Positions 23,853 through 32,585 of a stretch of 64,000 nucleotides of DNA are shown in pieces; positions within the stretch are counted from its first letter, which is position 1; each line of letters opens with the position of its first letter. The position numbers and the translations under genes were made by a program. This DNA is from Acidobacteriota bacterium (lineage in GTDB: Bacteria > Acidobacteriota > Thermoanaerobaculia > Multivoradales > Multivoraceae). The stretch covers positions 1 through 64,000 of the forward strand of contig JAPPFP010000009.1 of NCBI GenBank assembly GCA_028877275.1, in the 5' to 3' direction. A model generated the notes under the pieces. That model did not search any database. It saw only the letters and a list, made by a program, of their open reading frames with translations, and was not told the DNA's origin.

Positions 23853-25916
23853 CTAACCGCTTGCCGGGAGCGTTTCGATCGTGCGCAGAGTGAAGGTCTC
23901 GCCGTCGAGCTCTACACGAGTGCCCGGCTCCGACCCGAGCAGACGGCCGGCGAGATCCGACTCGTACGAGATGATGCCCCGTTCCGGCGCGCTCTCCCAG
24001 GGACCGAGGATGGCCAGGGTGAGCTGTTCACCGCTGTCCGACTCGAGCGTTGCCCGGTTGCCGATACGCAATCGGTCGCAGGCCGCGCTCGCGACGTCGA
24101 TCGGCGTCGAGCGCTGCAGGTCCTGCTGCAGTTGAGTCGCCAGGGCGGTGAGGTACTCGTGGCGTTGCCGCGCGGACTTGTACTCGAAGTTCTCGCGCAG
24201 GTCGCCCAGGGCGCGCGCCTCCTCGATCGCCTTGCGGTTGGCCGGAATCTCCTCCTCGACCAGCTCTCGCAGTTTCTCGCGCTGCGCTTCGATCGAGGCC
24301 GGCAGCGCGTAGAGGTCGTCGCTGCCGCTGTCCTGGTCCGCCTGAAGGCCGGGGAACTTCAGGTGGAGGGCCGCCAGCAGCGGTTCCCGGCGGTAGTCCT
24401 CGAGCGCTGCATGACGAATCGCGACGTCGGCCTGGCGGGCCTCGTCGAGGCTCAGTTCCGGAAGCAGCTTGGGCGCCGTGCCGCCGGAGTCGAAGAGCGC
24501 CTTGATCCGGGCCCGGAAAGGTGTGAAGGCGTCGTGCCGCAGCGCCTGGATCAGCAGGTTCAGGAGTCGACTCTGCCGACCCTGGCGCAGCGACGGCTCG
24601 GAGGCGGCCCGTTCGACGAGCCAGGTGAAGGCCGCGGGGGTGCGGTGAGGCTGGACCTGAGCACGAGCGGCGCAGCGGCTCAGCGTCTCCTCGTCCATCA
24701 CCGCGGCGATCGCGTCGATCGCTTTCGTGTCGGACTCCAACAGGAAGCGTCGTTTGAGCACCTCGAGCCAGTCGTCCCGGCACGCCGGGAGCAGGGCGTA
24801 GCCCTGTTCGCGGGCGGCGCGCTGTTCCAGTGACGCAAAGAAATCCAGCGGATCCGGCAGGTTCCGCAGCAGATCCTCGGCCGGCCAGGAGGGCGCGGCG
24901 CCGAAGCGCTCGAGAGCGTAGCGGACCTCGAAGGCGAGCGCGGGCTGAGCGTCCCTGAGTACGCGGCTGAGGCGATCGAGGGCCTCCGCCATCCGCCCTC
25001 GGAGTTCCTGCGACTGATTCGCAGCGCGCCGCAGGAGGCCGACCTTCTGCCGGTTCGGTGCGGCCTGGAACTCGCGCCACAGCGACTCCTCCGCGTCGGT
25101 CGCCTCGAGCCACCGGTAGGTCTGCCGGGGGCCGCCTGATGACAGAACCTGCGCCTGCTTCCTCGCGCTGGTCCACCAGCTCGACCACCGGCGCTCGGGG
25201 ATGATGCCGACGACGATGACCTTGACTTCGGCGCCGGTCAGCGGTCGGTCGTAGCTCTTGAGGGTGCGCTCCAGCAGTTCCGTGGGCTTGAGTCCCTCGA
25301 GCTGCTCCGGTTCTTCCAGCTTCTGGCGGAGCACGTGCCCTTCGGGCAACAGTCTGAGCATCTTGCCGGCTGCCCGGAAGCCGACCGACACACCCTTTAC
25401 CTTCTCCAGGTCCACCTTGAAGACATGGAGGGGCATGTTGACCTCGGCGATTCGGCCGGCGCCTCGGCCTTCCATCTCCACGATGTCGCCAGGCAGGAAC
25501 GCCAGCAGATTGCGAAGCCGGTCCACCTTGTCCCAAAGCTTGTTCGCGTGCCCACGTCCCTGATCGAGGTTGAGATCCTGAAGGAGGCCGTTCAGATCGG
25601 ACTCACGGTCGCGGTAGAGCTCGTGCAGGGTGTCGAGGACGGTGTCGTAGACCTGTCCGCTGCGCACGAAGTAGTGCGCGGCTCCGCGGATGAGGTCCAG
25701 GCGGGCGGCCCACATGCCGCGCTCCCGCAGTTGATCGTCGAGCAGTTCGAGGAGCGTTCCCACGCGATCCTCTTCGCCCAGTCGGACAAGGCCCTTGGTG
25801 ATGGCGAGGAACTGCTCGACCTCGATCTCGCCTTCGATCGCGGCCAGCCAATCCGCTTCTACTGCGTCGATATCACCACGCGCCAGGCTGTCTTGAGTGC
25901 TCTGCGGGATCCTCAT
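23853..25916 (-). CDS. GreA/GreB-domain transcript cleavage factor with long N-terminal extension
   Basis: The last 132 residues of this 687-residue protein form a Gre factor. An N-terminal coiled coil carries the acidic tip GDLRENFEYKSARQ (Asp572 and Glu575 match the catalytic pair of GreA), and the C-terminal FKBP-like domain follows. Gre factors enter the RNA polymerase secondary channel and stimulate cleavage of backtracked RNA. The 550-residue N-terminal part is mostly helical and repeats-like, with no motif I recognise. Long GreA proteins are known in Chlamydia. It is possibly a fusion coupling cleavage to another polymerase-associated role. Confidence 0.82.
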   Translation of the reverse strand: MRIPQSTQDSLARGDIDAVEADWLAAIEGEIEVEQFLAITKGLVRLGEEDRVGTLLELLDDQLRERGMWAARLDLIRGAAHYFVRSGQVYDTVLDTLHELYRDRESDLNGLLQDLNLDQGRGHANKLWDKVDRLRNLLAFLPGDIVEMEGRGAGRIAEVNMPLHVFKVDLEKVKGVSVGFRAAGKMLRLLPEGHVLRQKLEEPEQLEGLKPTELLERTLKSYDRPLTGAEVKVIVVGIIPERRWSSWWTSARKQAQVLSSGGPRQTYRWLEATDAEESLWREFQAAPNRQKVGLLRRAANQSQELRGRMAEALDRLSRVLRDAQPALAFEVRYALERFGAAPSWPAEDLLRNLPDPLDFFASLEQRAAREQGYALLPACRDDWLEVLKRRFLLESDTKAIDAIAAVMDEETLSRCAARAQVQPHRTPAAFTWLVERAASEPSLRQGRQSRLLNLLIQALRHDAFTPFRARIKALFDSGGTAPKLLPELSLDEARQADVAIRHAALEDYRREPLLAALHLKFPGLQADQDSGSDDLYALPASIEAQREKLRELVEEEIPANRKAIEEARALGDLRENFEYKSARQRHEYLTALATQLQQDLQRSTPIDVASAACDRLRIGNRATLESDSGEQLTLAILGPWESAPERGIISYESDLAGRLLGSEPGTRVELDGETFTLRTIETLPASG

Positions 25917-25984
25917 GCGTTAGCCGGCGGCCCGGGCGCGTGTGGAAGCGCACCCGCGGCAGCGGTGCCTCAACAGGACCGGTG

Positions 25985-25990
25985 ATCGTA
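25985..25990 (-). promoter_or_regulatory. Candidate extended -10 for the GreA-like gene
   Basis: On the minus strand TGA precedes TACGAT, matching an extended -10 (TGnTAnnnT). It lies 69 nt upstream of the ATG at 25916. No good -35 is visible. Confidence 0.3.
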
Positions 25991-26039
25991 TCAGCAGTGG
26001 CAGGTCTGGATGGGTCCGCGGCCAGGGTTCTTCACGGAG

Positions 26040-26045
26040 TACAAT
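26040..26045 (+). promoter_or_regulatory. Candidate -10 (TACAAT) for the RodZ-like gene
   Basis: TACAAT matches five of six consensus bases and lies 37 nt upstream of the ATG at 26083. The -35 position holds no TTGACA-like hexamer, so the call is weak. Confidence 0.3.
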
Positions 26046-26082
26046 GGCGTCGAGCGTATGCCACGCTGGGCAGGGCGGCGAG

Positions 26083-26859
26083 ATGAGCGAGCAGGATCCG
26101 GCGCCTGAGGAACTTCAGGCGTCCGAGCAGAACCAGGCGCCCGAGGCCAGGTACGAGCGGGAGTCTTTCGGCGCCTGGCTCCGCGGCCAGCGCGAAGTGC
26201 GCCGCGTCGATCTGGAGACGATCGCGCAGTCCAGCAAGATCAACATCCGCTACCTCAAGCTACTGGAGGAGGACCGCTTCGATCTCCTGCCCGCCTCCAT
26301 TTTCGTCCGTGGTTTTCTGCGCGAGTACGTCCGGATCGTCGGCCTCGATCCGGACGAGGTCCTCAACTTCTACCTCGTCGCCTCCGCGGGCGGCGAGTAC
26401 GAGGGCTCCACGGAAGCCGCCGGAAGCTCCACACTGACCTGGCTGGTCGGACGAACGGTCGGGGTCCTTGTCGGCCTGGCGGCGATCGCGGCGGCGATCG
26501 TCTGGTTTACGGCAATGGACCGGGACCCGGGAGAGGATGTGGAGACGATGGCCCCCCCGGTGACGGAGACGGTGCCGGAACTGCCGCCGGCCGAGCCGCT
26601 GCCGGAGAGCGCCTTGCGGGTGACGATGGAGTTTCAGGGGACGAGTTGGGTCGACGTCTACGTGGACGGCGATCGAACGGTCAGCGAACTGCGGGTGCAG
26701 GGGGAGTCCCTGACGGTCGCCGCCGACGACGAGGTGCGACTCACGCTGAGCAGCGTGGCCGTGACGACGATCGAGGTGAACGGCGAGCCGTTCGAGCATG
26801 GAGCGGTTGACGACGAGGAGATCGTGATCTCCGCCCCGCGGCCGGACGCCACGCCATAG
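26083..26859 (+). CDS. RodZ-like protein: HTH, one membrane segment, DUF4115
   Basis: The 258-residue protein has a Cro-type helix-turn-helix at about residues 25-95 (FGAWLRGQREVRRVDLETIAQSSKI then IFVRGFLREYVRIVGLDPDEVL). A single membrane segment follows at about 125-147, then an acidic/proline linker and a C-terminal DUF4115 beta domain. This is the domain order of RodZ, which links MreB to the membrane and sets cell shape. I chose the ATG at 26083; longer in-frame starts from 25942 read through the promoter region. It may also act as a DNA-binding regulator. Confidence 0.8.
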   Translation: MSEQDPAPEELQASEQNQAPEARYERESFGAWLRGQREVRRVDLETIAQSSKINIRYLKLLEEDRFDLLPASIFVRGFLREYVRIVGLDPDEVLNFYLVASAGGEYEGSTEAAGSSTLTWLVGRTVGVLVGLAAIAAAIVWFTAMDRDPGEDVETMAPPVTETVPELPPAEPLPESALRVTMEFQGTSWVDVYVDGDRTVSELRVQGESLTVAADDEVRLTLSSVAVTTIEVNGEPFEHGAVDDEEIVISAPRPDATP

Positions 26860-26885
26860 CGCTTTCCTGGTGGGTCGCCGAACGC

Positions 26886-26914
26886 TGGACTTCCGGGCTG
26901 GCTAACCGTATTCT
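26886..26914 (+). promoter_or_regulatory. Candidate tRNA-Pro promoter
   Basis: TGGACT (26886-26891) and TATTCT (26909-26914) are 17 nt apart, each matching four of six consensus bases. The start would be about 77 nt before the tRNA 5' end, leaving a leader for processing. Confidence 0.3.
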
Positions 26915-26997
26915 GCGGCGGCCATTCGTGCGCCCGATGACGGACGCACGAACTGGGACGCGAATGGCGCGGACCGCGCCGTTCGGCTTCGGTGCAG

Positions 26998-27074
26998 CGG
27001 GGCGTAGCTCAGCCTGGTAGAGCGCACGGTTCGGGACCGTGAGGCCGGAGGTTCAAATCCTCTCGCCCCGACCA
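26998..27074 (+). tRNA. tRNA-Pro (anticodon CGG)
   Basis: A complete 77-nt cloverleaf is visible. The acceptor stem pairs CGGGGCG with CGCCCCG, the D stem GCTC with GAGC, and the anticodon stem CACGG with CCGTG around the loop TTCGGGA. The T stem pairs GGAGG with CCTCT around TTCAAAT. Anticodon CGG (27032-27034) reads the CCG proline codon. The 3' CCA (27072-27074) is encoded. It stands alone between the RodZ-like gene and nfeD. Confidence 0.96.
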
Positions 27075-27117
27075 CTGTTGCCGCCGAATGCCAACCCCGT
27101 CAAGTAGACTGTTGGCG

Positions 27118-28548
27118 ATGAACGCTCCGGAGTTGGCAGGTTCGGCGCGGCTGATCCTCGCCTTCATCCTGATACTCCTCCCGCTGGCGCTGCTCGCCGC
27201 GGGACCGGTGTCGGAAGAAGAGGAGGGTGTTCCCGTCGAGGCGGAAGCGGGGCCGGAGTCGGAGGCGGGAACGCCGGCCGACGGGGACGCGGCGGACGTG
27301 TCCGATCTCGAGGCGGAGACCGGACCGGAGGTCATCGTCGCGAGGATCGACTCGGCGATCCAGGTCGTCGTGGCCGAGTTCATGGAGCAGGTGACCGCCG
27401 AAGCGGACCTGGCCGGCGCCGAGGCGCTGGTTGTGGAGCTGTCGACCCCGGGCGGCGAGATGCAGGCGATGCGAGCCGTCTTCACCGCGTTTCTGGAGGC
27501 CGACACCCCGGTCGTCGTGTATGTCTCGCCGAGCGGCGCACAGGCGGCGTCGGCCGGTTTCTTCATTCTGCTCGGCGCCGACCTTGCCGCGATGGCGCCC
27601 GGCACGAACACGGGCGCCGCCCACCCGGTGGCCGGCGGCGGCGGCGACATTCCGGGCGCGATGGGCGACAAGGTGACCCAGGACGCGGCGGCGACCGCCC
27701 GTTCGCTCGCGGCTCGCCGCGGCCGCGACCAGAAGCTCGCGGAGGAGGCGGTCACGGAGAGCCGGTCGTTCTCGGCCGAGGAGGCGCTCGAAGCGGGTCT
27801 CGTCGATCTGGTCGCCCCCAGCCTGCAGTCGCTGCTGGTCGAGCTCGATGGCCGCGTGGTCGAGAAGCGCGGCCAGGAGAAGACGCTCAGGACCCGCGAC
27901 GCTTCGGTTCGCCGTATCGAGATGTCCGCCTTTCAGCGGATCCGTTCGACGATCGCGCACCCGAACATCGCCATCCTGCTGATGTCGCTGGGCTCGATCG
28001 GTCTCATCTTCGAGATCACCCACCCGGGTGCGATCTTCCCTGGTGTGGTCGGCGCCATCTGCCTGATCCTGGGGCTCTGGGCGATGTCCGTGCTGCCGAT
28101 CAACTATGCCGGTCTTGCGCTGCTCCTGCTGGCCGGCGTTCTCTGGGTGCTGGAGATCAAGATCCCGAGCTTCGGCATGCTGACCCTGGCCGGCGCGATC
28201 TCGTTCTGCCTGGGGGCGATGATGCTGTTCCGGGACGCCGATCCGGCGCTGCGGGCGAGCCTGAACCTGATCGTCGCGATCGGCATCACGATCGGGCTCG
28301 TGACGCTCGCCCTGGGCCGCCTGGCGCTCAAGGCGCAGTTCAGACAAGTGGCGACCGGCAGCGAAGGCCTGCTCAACGAACTGGGTCTTGTGAGCAGCGG
28401 CATCGCCGTCGGCGCGCCGGGCAAGGTCCGGCTGCACGGCGAGATCTGGAACGCGGAGGCGGATGTGGCGGTCGCCGAGGGCGACCGCGTTCGGGTCGTC
28501 CGGGTGGACGGGATGACCCTGCGCGTCGAACCGGTCGGGGACACCTGA
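27118..28548 (+). CDS. NfeD-family membrane serine protease
   Basis: The 476-residue protein has a signal/membrane anchor at about 11-29 and a Glu/Ala-rich linker. A ClpP-like protease domain has the nucleophile Ser145 (SGAQAASAGFF) and the likely base Lys206 (RRGRDQKLAEEAV). Several membrane helices then lead to a C-terminal NfeD OB-fold. Long NfeD proteases such as archaeal PH1510 cleave the stomatin partner encoded next to them, and a slipin gene follows 28 nt downstream. I chose the ATG at 27118; a start at 27088 would begin 14 nt after the tRNA. Confidence 0.9.
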   Translation: MNAPELAGSARLILAFILILLPLALLAAGPVSEEEEGVPVEAEAGPESEAGTPADGDAADVSDLEAETGPEVIVARIDSAIQVVVAEFMEQVTAEADLAGAEALVVELSTPGGEMQAMRAVFTAFLEADTPVVVYVSPSGAQAASAGFFILLGADLAAMAPGTNTGAAHPVAGGGGDIPGAMGDKVTQDAAATARSLAARRGRDQKLAEEAVTESRSFSAEEALEAGLVDLVAPSLQSLLVELDGRVVEKRGQEKTLRTRDASVRRIEMSAFQRIRSTIAHPNIAILLMSLGSIGLIFEITHPGAIFPGVVGAICLILGLWAMSVLPINYAGLALLLLAGVLWVLEIKIPSFGMLTLAGAISFCLGAMMLFRDADPALRASLNLIVAIGITIGLVTLALGRLALKAQFRQVATGSEGLLNELGLVSSGIAVGAPGKVRLHGEIWNAEADVAVAEGDRVRVVRVDGMTLRVEPVGDT

Positions 28549-28576
28549 TCACACTCTTGAAAGGACCTGAACCCGT

Positions 28577-29356
28577 ATGACCACCCTTCCGTTCATTGGC
28601 TTCCTCGTCGTGGCGGGCCTCTTCCTGCTCACCCGGTGGATCAACATCATGGCCGAGTACGAGCGTGCCGTCGTCTTTCGGCTTGGTCGGATCCTGGAAA
28701 AGCCGAAGGGCCCCGGCCTGGTGCTCATCCTCTGGCCGATCGACCGCATGGTCAAGGTTTCGCTGCGCACCGTGGTGCTCGACGTGCCGCCCCAGGACAT
28801 CATCACCAAGGACAATGTCTCCGTGAAGGTGAACGCGGTCGTCTACTTCCGCGTGCTGGAACCGACCAAGGCGATCGTGGAAGTCGAGAACTTCCTGTTC
28901 GCGACCAGTCAGTTGGCGCAGACCACGCTGCGCTCGATCCTCGGCCAGACCGAACTGGACCAACTGCTGAGCGAGCGGGAGACACTGAACGACCAGCTTC
29001 AGACGGTGATCGACCAGCAGACCGATCCCTGGGGGATCAAGGTCTCCATGGTCGAGGTCAAGCATGTCGACCTGCCGCAGGAGATGCAGCGGGCGATGGC
29101 CAAGCAGGCCGAGGCGGAGCGCGAGAAGCGCGCCAAGGTGATTCACGCCAGTGGTGAGCTCCAGGCCTCCGAGTCGCTCGCGCAGGCGGCCAATGCGATC
29201 AGCGCGAATCCGGTGACGCTCCAGTTGCGCTATCTGCAGACGCTTTCAGACATTGCCACGGAACGGAACTCGACCATTCTCTTCCCGTTGCCGCTTGAGC
29301 TGCTGAGGGCCTTCGGCTCCTTCATGAGCGGGGGACCGCAAGAACCCAAAGAGTGA
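28577..29356 (+). CDS. Slipin (SPFH/stomatin-like protein)
   Basis: The 259-residue protein has one N-terminal hydrophobic hairpin or anchor (about 5-20) and an SPFH domain starting [22 protein letters not shown], with the family's [27 protein letters not shown] coiled coil with [21 protein letters not shown] follows. Slipins scaffold membrane microdomains and are partners of NfeD proteases. The nfeD-slipin pairing is conserved across bacteria and archaea. It overlaps the SPOR gene by 4 nt. A good ribosome-binding site (GAAAGGA) precedes it. Confidence 0.93.
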   Translation: MTTLPFIGFLVVAGLFLLTRWINIMAEYERAVVFRLGRILEKPKGPGLVLILWPIDRMVKVSLRTVVLDVPPQDIITKDNVSVKVNAVVYFRVLEPTKAIVEVENFLFATSQLAQTTLRSILGQTELDQLLSERETLNDQLQTVIDQQTDPWGIKVSMVEVKHVDLPQEMQRAMAKQAEAEREKRAKVIHASGELQASESLAQAANAISANPVTLQLRYLQTLSDIATERNSTILFPLPLELLRAFGSFMSGGPQEPKE

Positions 29357-29892
29357 GCCGCGAAGCCTACGAACCGTATGAGGTCACCCTCAGCAACACC
29401 CAGATTGCGGCGTTCGTAGCGCTTCTGGTCCTGGCGATCGTGGGCGCCTTCGCGGCGGGAGCGTGGTGGGGTCAGTCGAACGCCACGGACGTCGCCGGAG
29501 TGCAGGAAGAGGAACCGGTCGTCCCCGAGCCGGCCCTGCCTCCGGCCGAGCCGCCAGACGCGGCCGCGGAGCCGGAGCCGGCTGAGATCGTCCGCTTCTT
29601 CGGCGCGACCGACGATGAGGACACCGGCGCCGCCGACGCTGCGAGCCAGGCTGTGGCAACCGCCCTGGTCGTCCAGGTGTTCTCGAGCGCCGACGTCGAG
29701 CAGGCGGCCTCGGTGGAGCAGAAGCTGCGGGCCGACGGCCACCGCGCGTTCGTGTCGCCGCAGACGCTGGACGGTCAGGTGATGCAGCGGGTACGGGTGG
29801 GGCCCTTCGACGACCAGGCCGCGGCCGCGGCCGCGGCGGAGCAACTCGCCAAACAGTACGGACTCGAGACCTGGATCACCCCGAACAACTGA
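29353..29892 (+). CDS. SPOR-domain membrane protein
   Basis: The 179-residue GTG-start protein has a short cytoplasmic N-terminus, one membrane helix (about 18-36), an acidic Pro/Glu/Ala-rich periplasmic linker and a C-terminal SPOR domain (about 100-177, [22 protein letters not shown] to [12 protein letters not shown]). SPOR domains bind denuded glycan strands at division septa. The start lies in a GTGA overlap with the slipin stop. Its own stop lies in a CTGA that may begin lnt. Confidence 0.88.
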   Translation: MSREAYEPYEVTLSNTQIAAFVALLVLAIVGAFAAGAWWGQSNATDVAGVQEEEPVVPEPALPPAEPPDAAAEPEPAEIVRFFGATDDEDTGAADAASQAVATALVVQVFSSADVEQAASVEQKLRADGHRAFVSPQTLDGQVMQRVRVGPFDDQAAAAAAAEQLAKQYGLETWITPNN

Positions 29893-31463
29893 ACGGCGGC
29901 CCGGTCGAACCGCATGGAGTTCCGCGGGACGGGCGGCCGTCGTCGCTCCGGTCGCTCTGGTTCCAGCTCGCCCTGAGCGCGGGAGGCGGGGTCTGGTGGG
30001 CGTTCTGCTTTGACCAGCGGCCCGGGTTGCTGTTGCCGCTCGCCGCGGCGGCGCCCCTGTTCGCTGTCGCCGCGGTACCTGGCGGTGCATGGCGACGGCT
30101 GTGGCTGGGCTGGTTGCATGGCGCCGTGGCGTGGCTGGTCGCGATACCGTGGATCGCCGGTACGCTGGAGATCTACGGCGGTCTGCCCGGCGTTGCGTCG
30201 GCGCTGCTCCTGGGCCTGCTCGCCCTTTACCTGGGGCTTTACCACGGCCTGTTCTGCTGGCTCGCGGGCCGGCTGCTCGCGCGCGGCGACGTGCTGTCCC
30301 TGCTGCTGGCGCCGGCCGTCTGGGTCGCTCTGGAGTGGGTTCGGGGGCTCGGCCCTGCAGGGTTCCCATGGAACCTGCTGGCTTACTCCTGGGTGGACGT
30401 CCCCGGGGCTCTCGACGTGACCCGGTGGATCGGGAGTCACGGCCTGTCGTTCCTGATTGCGGGCACCGGTCTCGCCCTGTTTCTCCTCGCCGGCCGGGAG
30501 AGCCGCCGCGGGGCCGTGGCCGCTCTGGTCGCGGTGGCGGCCCTCCTCTCGATCGCCCGCTGGACCAACCTGGACCGGCGGCCCGGGGATGAACGCCGCT
30601 TGGACGTGGCGGTCGTGCAGCCGAACATCCACATGGCGACCGCCGCGATGGTCGACGGAGGACCGGACGAGCAGTTCGCCAACCTCGCCTCGAACTACGA
30701 GCGGCTCTTCGCGCTCAGCCGCGAGGCCTGTGAACCCGGGCGGCTCGTCGTCTGGCCGGAGAGCGCCGGCTGGCCGTACCAGCTGGATCGGGACGGCGCC
30801 TTCGCCGCCGATCTCGAGGAAGTCGTTGCCGGGGGCTGCTCCCTGCTGCTGAACAGCGCGCGCTGGGACCGCTCTGGCGAAGAGGCCCGGGCGTTCAACG
30901 CGGCCTATCTGCTGACGCCAGGTCCGGTCCGCGCCCAACGTCAGACCTACGACAAGATGCACCTCGTTCCATTCGGCGAGTACGTGCCGTTCGGCCGCCT
31001 GCTGCCGGCGGTGCGCGAGTTGGCGCGCCAGGCGGGCGGTTTCTCTCCCGGCGACGAGGTGCGCCTGCTCGACGCGGATCCCGCGCGGCTGGGCGTGTCG
31101 ATCTGCTTCGAGATCGTCTTTCCGGAACAGGTGGCGGCGCGCGTGCGGCGCGGAGCGGATCTCCTGGTCACGATCACGAACGACTCCTGGTACGGCCGAA
31201 CGTGGGCGCCTCACCAGCACCTGCGACCTGCCCGTTTCCGCGCGGCCGAGAACGGCCGGCCGCTCGTCCGGGCAGCAATCACCGGCATTTCGGCCGTGAT
31301 CGACCGGCGGGGTCGGGTGCTTGCCGACTCGCCGATCGACGAGGCCATGGTGATGAGGGCGCAGATCGTTCCCCTGAGTGGTCTGACTCCCTTCGCCCGG
31401 GCGCCGCTGCTCGTGCCTCTGCTTTGCGTGGCGCTTGCGGGCTTTGCCATACTGCGCCGATGA
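29889..31463 (+). CDS. lnt: Apolipoprotein N-acyltransferase, apparent CTG start
   Basis: Lnt adds the third acyl chain to lipoproteins in the inner membrane. From 29889 the product is 524 residues, with six or more membrane helices and a C-terminal nitrilase-like domain. The catalytic triad is visible: Glu291 (VVWPESAGW), Lys356 (TYDKMHLVPFGEY) and Cys406 (GVSICFEIVFPE). The frame has no ATG, GTG or TTG between 29763 and the TTG at 30027, but the sequence from about 29950 (LWFQLALSAGGGVWWAFC) looks like the first Lnt helix. CTG at 29889 would give the same 4-nt overlap used by its neighbours. The TTG at 30027 (478 residues) or a sequencing error are alternatives. Confidence 0.85.
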   Translation: MNGGPVEPHGVPRDGRPSSLRSLWFQLALSAGGGVWWAFCFDQRPGLLLPLAAAAPLFAVAAVPGGAWRRLWLGWLHGAVAWLVAIPWIAGTLEIYGGLPGVASALLLGLLALYLGLYHGLFCWLAGRLLARGDVLSLLLAPAVWVALEWVRGLGPAGFPWNLLAYSWVDVPGALDVTRWIGSHGLSFLIAGTGLALFLLAGRESRRGAVAALVAVAALLSIARWTNLDRRPGDERRLDVAVVQPNIHMATAAMVDGGPDEQFANLASNYERLFALSREACEPGRLVVWPESAGWPYQLDRDGAFAADLEEVVAGGCSLLLNSARWDRSGEEARAFNAAYLLTPGPVRAQRQTYDKMHLVPFGEYVPFGRLLPAVRELARQAGGFSPGDEVRLLDADPARLGVSICFEIVFPEQVAARVRRGADLLVTITNDSWYGRTWAPHQHLRPARFRAAENGRPLVRAAITGISAVIDRRGRVLADSPIDEAMVMRAQIVPLSGLTPFARAPLLVPLLCVALAGFAILRR

Positions 31464-32585
31464 TTGCGGCTGACGCGAACCGCTCGCTCTCCGATCTGAG
31501 GATCCGTCTGAACGGCCTGCGGAGGTATCTTTGACCCGGCGGAGCTCGAGGAACAACTGGCGGCACTCGATCACGAGATGCAGCAGCCGGGCTTCTGGGA
31601 CGAGCCGCGGAAGAGCGCGCCGCTGCTGCGCCGCCGCCGCGCTCTCGAACGCCGGCGGACGACCCTGGAACGGCTGAACGCGGACCGGGACGAGATCGAC
31701 GCCTGGCTGGAACTGCTGGCCGAGGATGCTCCGGGAACCGAGGACGACGCCGAGCTCGGTTCCTTCATCGACCGGGTTGGGCGCGAGTCGGCGGCGCTCG
31801 ACCTGGAACTCAAGCTCTCGGGAGAAGACGACGACCGTAGCGCCCTCCTCGCCATCCACCCCGGGGAGGGGGGGACGGATTCCCAGGACTGGGCGGAGAT
31901 CCTCCTGCGGATGTACCTGCGATGGGCCGAACAGAGCGGCTTCGACGTCACGTTGCTGGAGCGGCTCGACGGCGACGAAGCGGGGCTCAAGAGCGCGACG
32001 GTGGCGGTTCGGGGCGAGTACGCGTTCGGCCGTTTGCGAGGTGAAAGCGGCGTTCATCGACTGGTGCGCATCTCGCCCTTCGACGCGGCGAAGCGGCGCC
32101 ACACCTCGTTCGCTTCCGTGTACGCGTACCCCGAGGTCGAAGACGACATCGACATCGAGGTCGAGGACAAGGACATCCGGATCGATACCTTCCGGTCGTC
32201 CGGGGCCGGCGGTCAGCACGTCAACGTGACGGATTCCGCGGTACGGATCACGCACATGCCCACCGGCATCGTGGTCAGCTGCCAGAACGAGCGCAGCCAG
32301 ATCAAGAACCGGTCGATGGCGATGAAGATCCTGAAGGCGCGGCTCTACGACAGGGAAGTGCAGAAGCGGCGCGAGGAGCAAGCGGAACGCGAGGGTCAGA
32401 AGATGGAGATCGGCTTCGGATCCCAGATCCGGAGCTACGTGCTGCACCCGTACCGCATGGTCAAGGATCACCGGACCAGGCTCGAAGTGTCGGCGGTCGA
32501 GAAGGTGCTCGACGGCGACCTCGATCCGTTCATCGACGCCTGGCTGGGTCAGCAGCTCGAAGTTCCCGATGGTGGCCAGCCCTAG
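31460..32585 (+). CDS. prfB: Peptide chain release factor 2 (programmed +1 frameshift)
   Basis: RF2 terminates at UGA and UAA. The gene is read as 31460-31531, then +1 to 31533-32585, giving 374 residues. The first 24 residues end at an in-frame TGA (31532-31534); the second frame carries the rest. The SPF codon-recognition motif falls at 205-207 and GGQ at 250-252, the E. coli RF2 numbers, which confirms the join. Low RF2 slows termination at the UGA and favours frameshifting, so the factor regulates itself. The ATG overlaps the lnt stop (ATGA). It is not a pseudogene. Confidence 0.96.
31521..31535 (+). promoter_or_regulatory. prfB +1 programmed frameshift site
   Basis: GGAGG (31521-31525), an internal Shine-Dalgarno-like element, sits three bases before the slippery CTT (31529-31531), which is followed by TGA and C. 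The order and spacing match the E. coli prfB site. Slippage from CTT to TTT brings GAC (31533) into frame. Confidence 0.95.

Noticed and set aside
31460..32585. prfB as a frameshifted pseudogene
   Set aside because: The internal stop lies in the conserved RF2 frameshift context, and the downstream frame keeps all functional motifs at the expected residue numbers.
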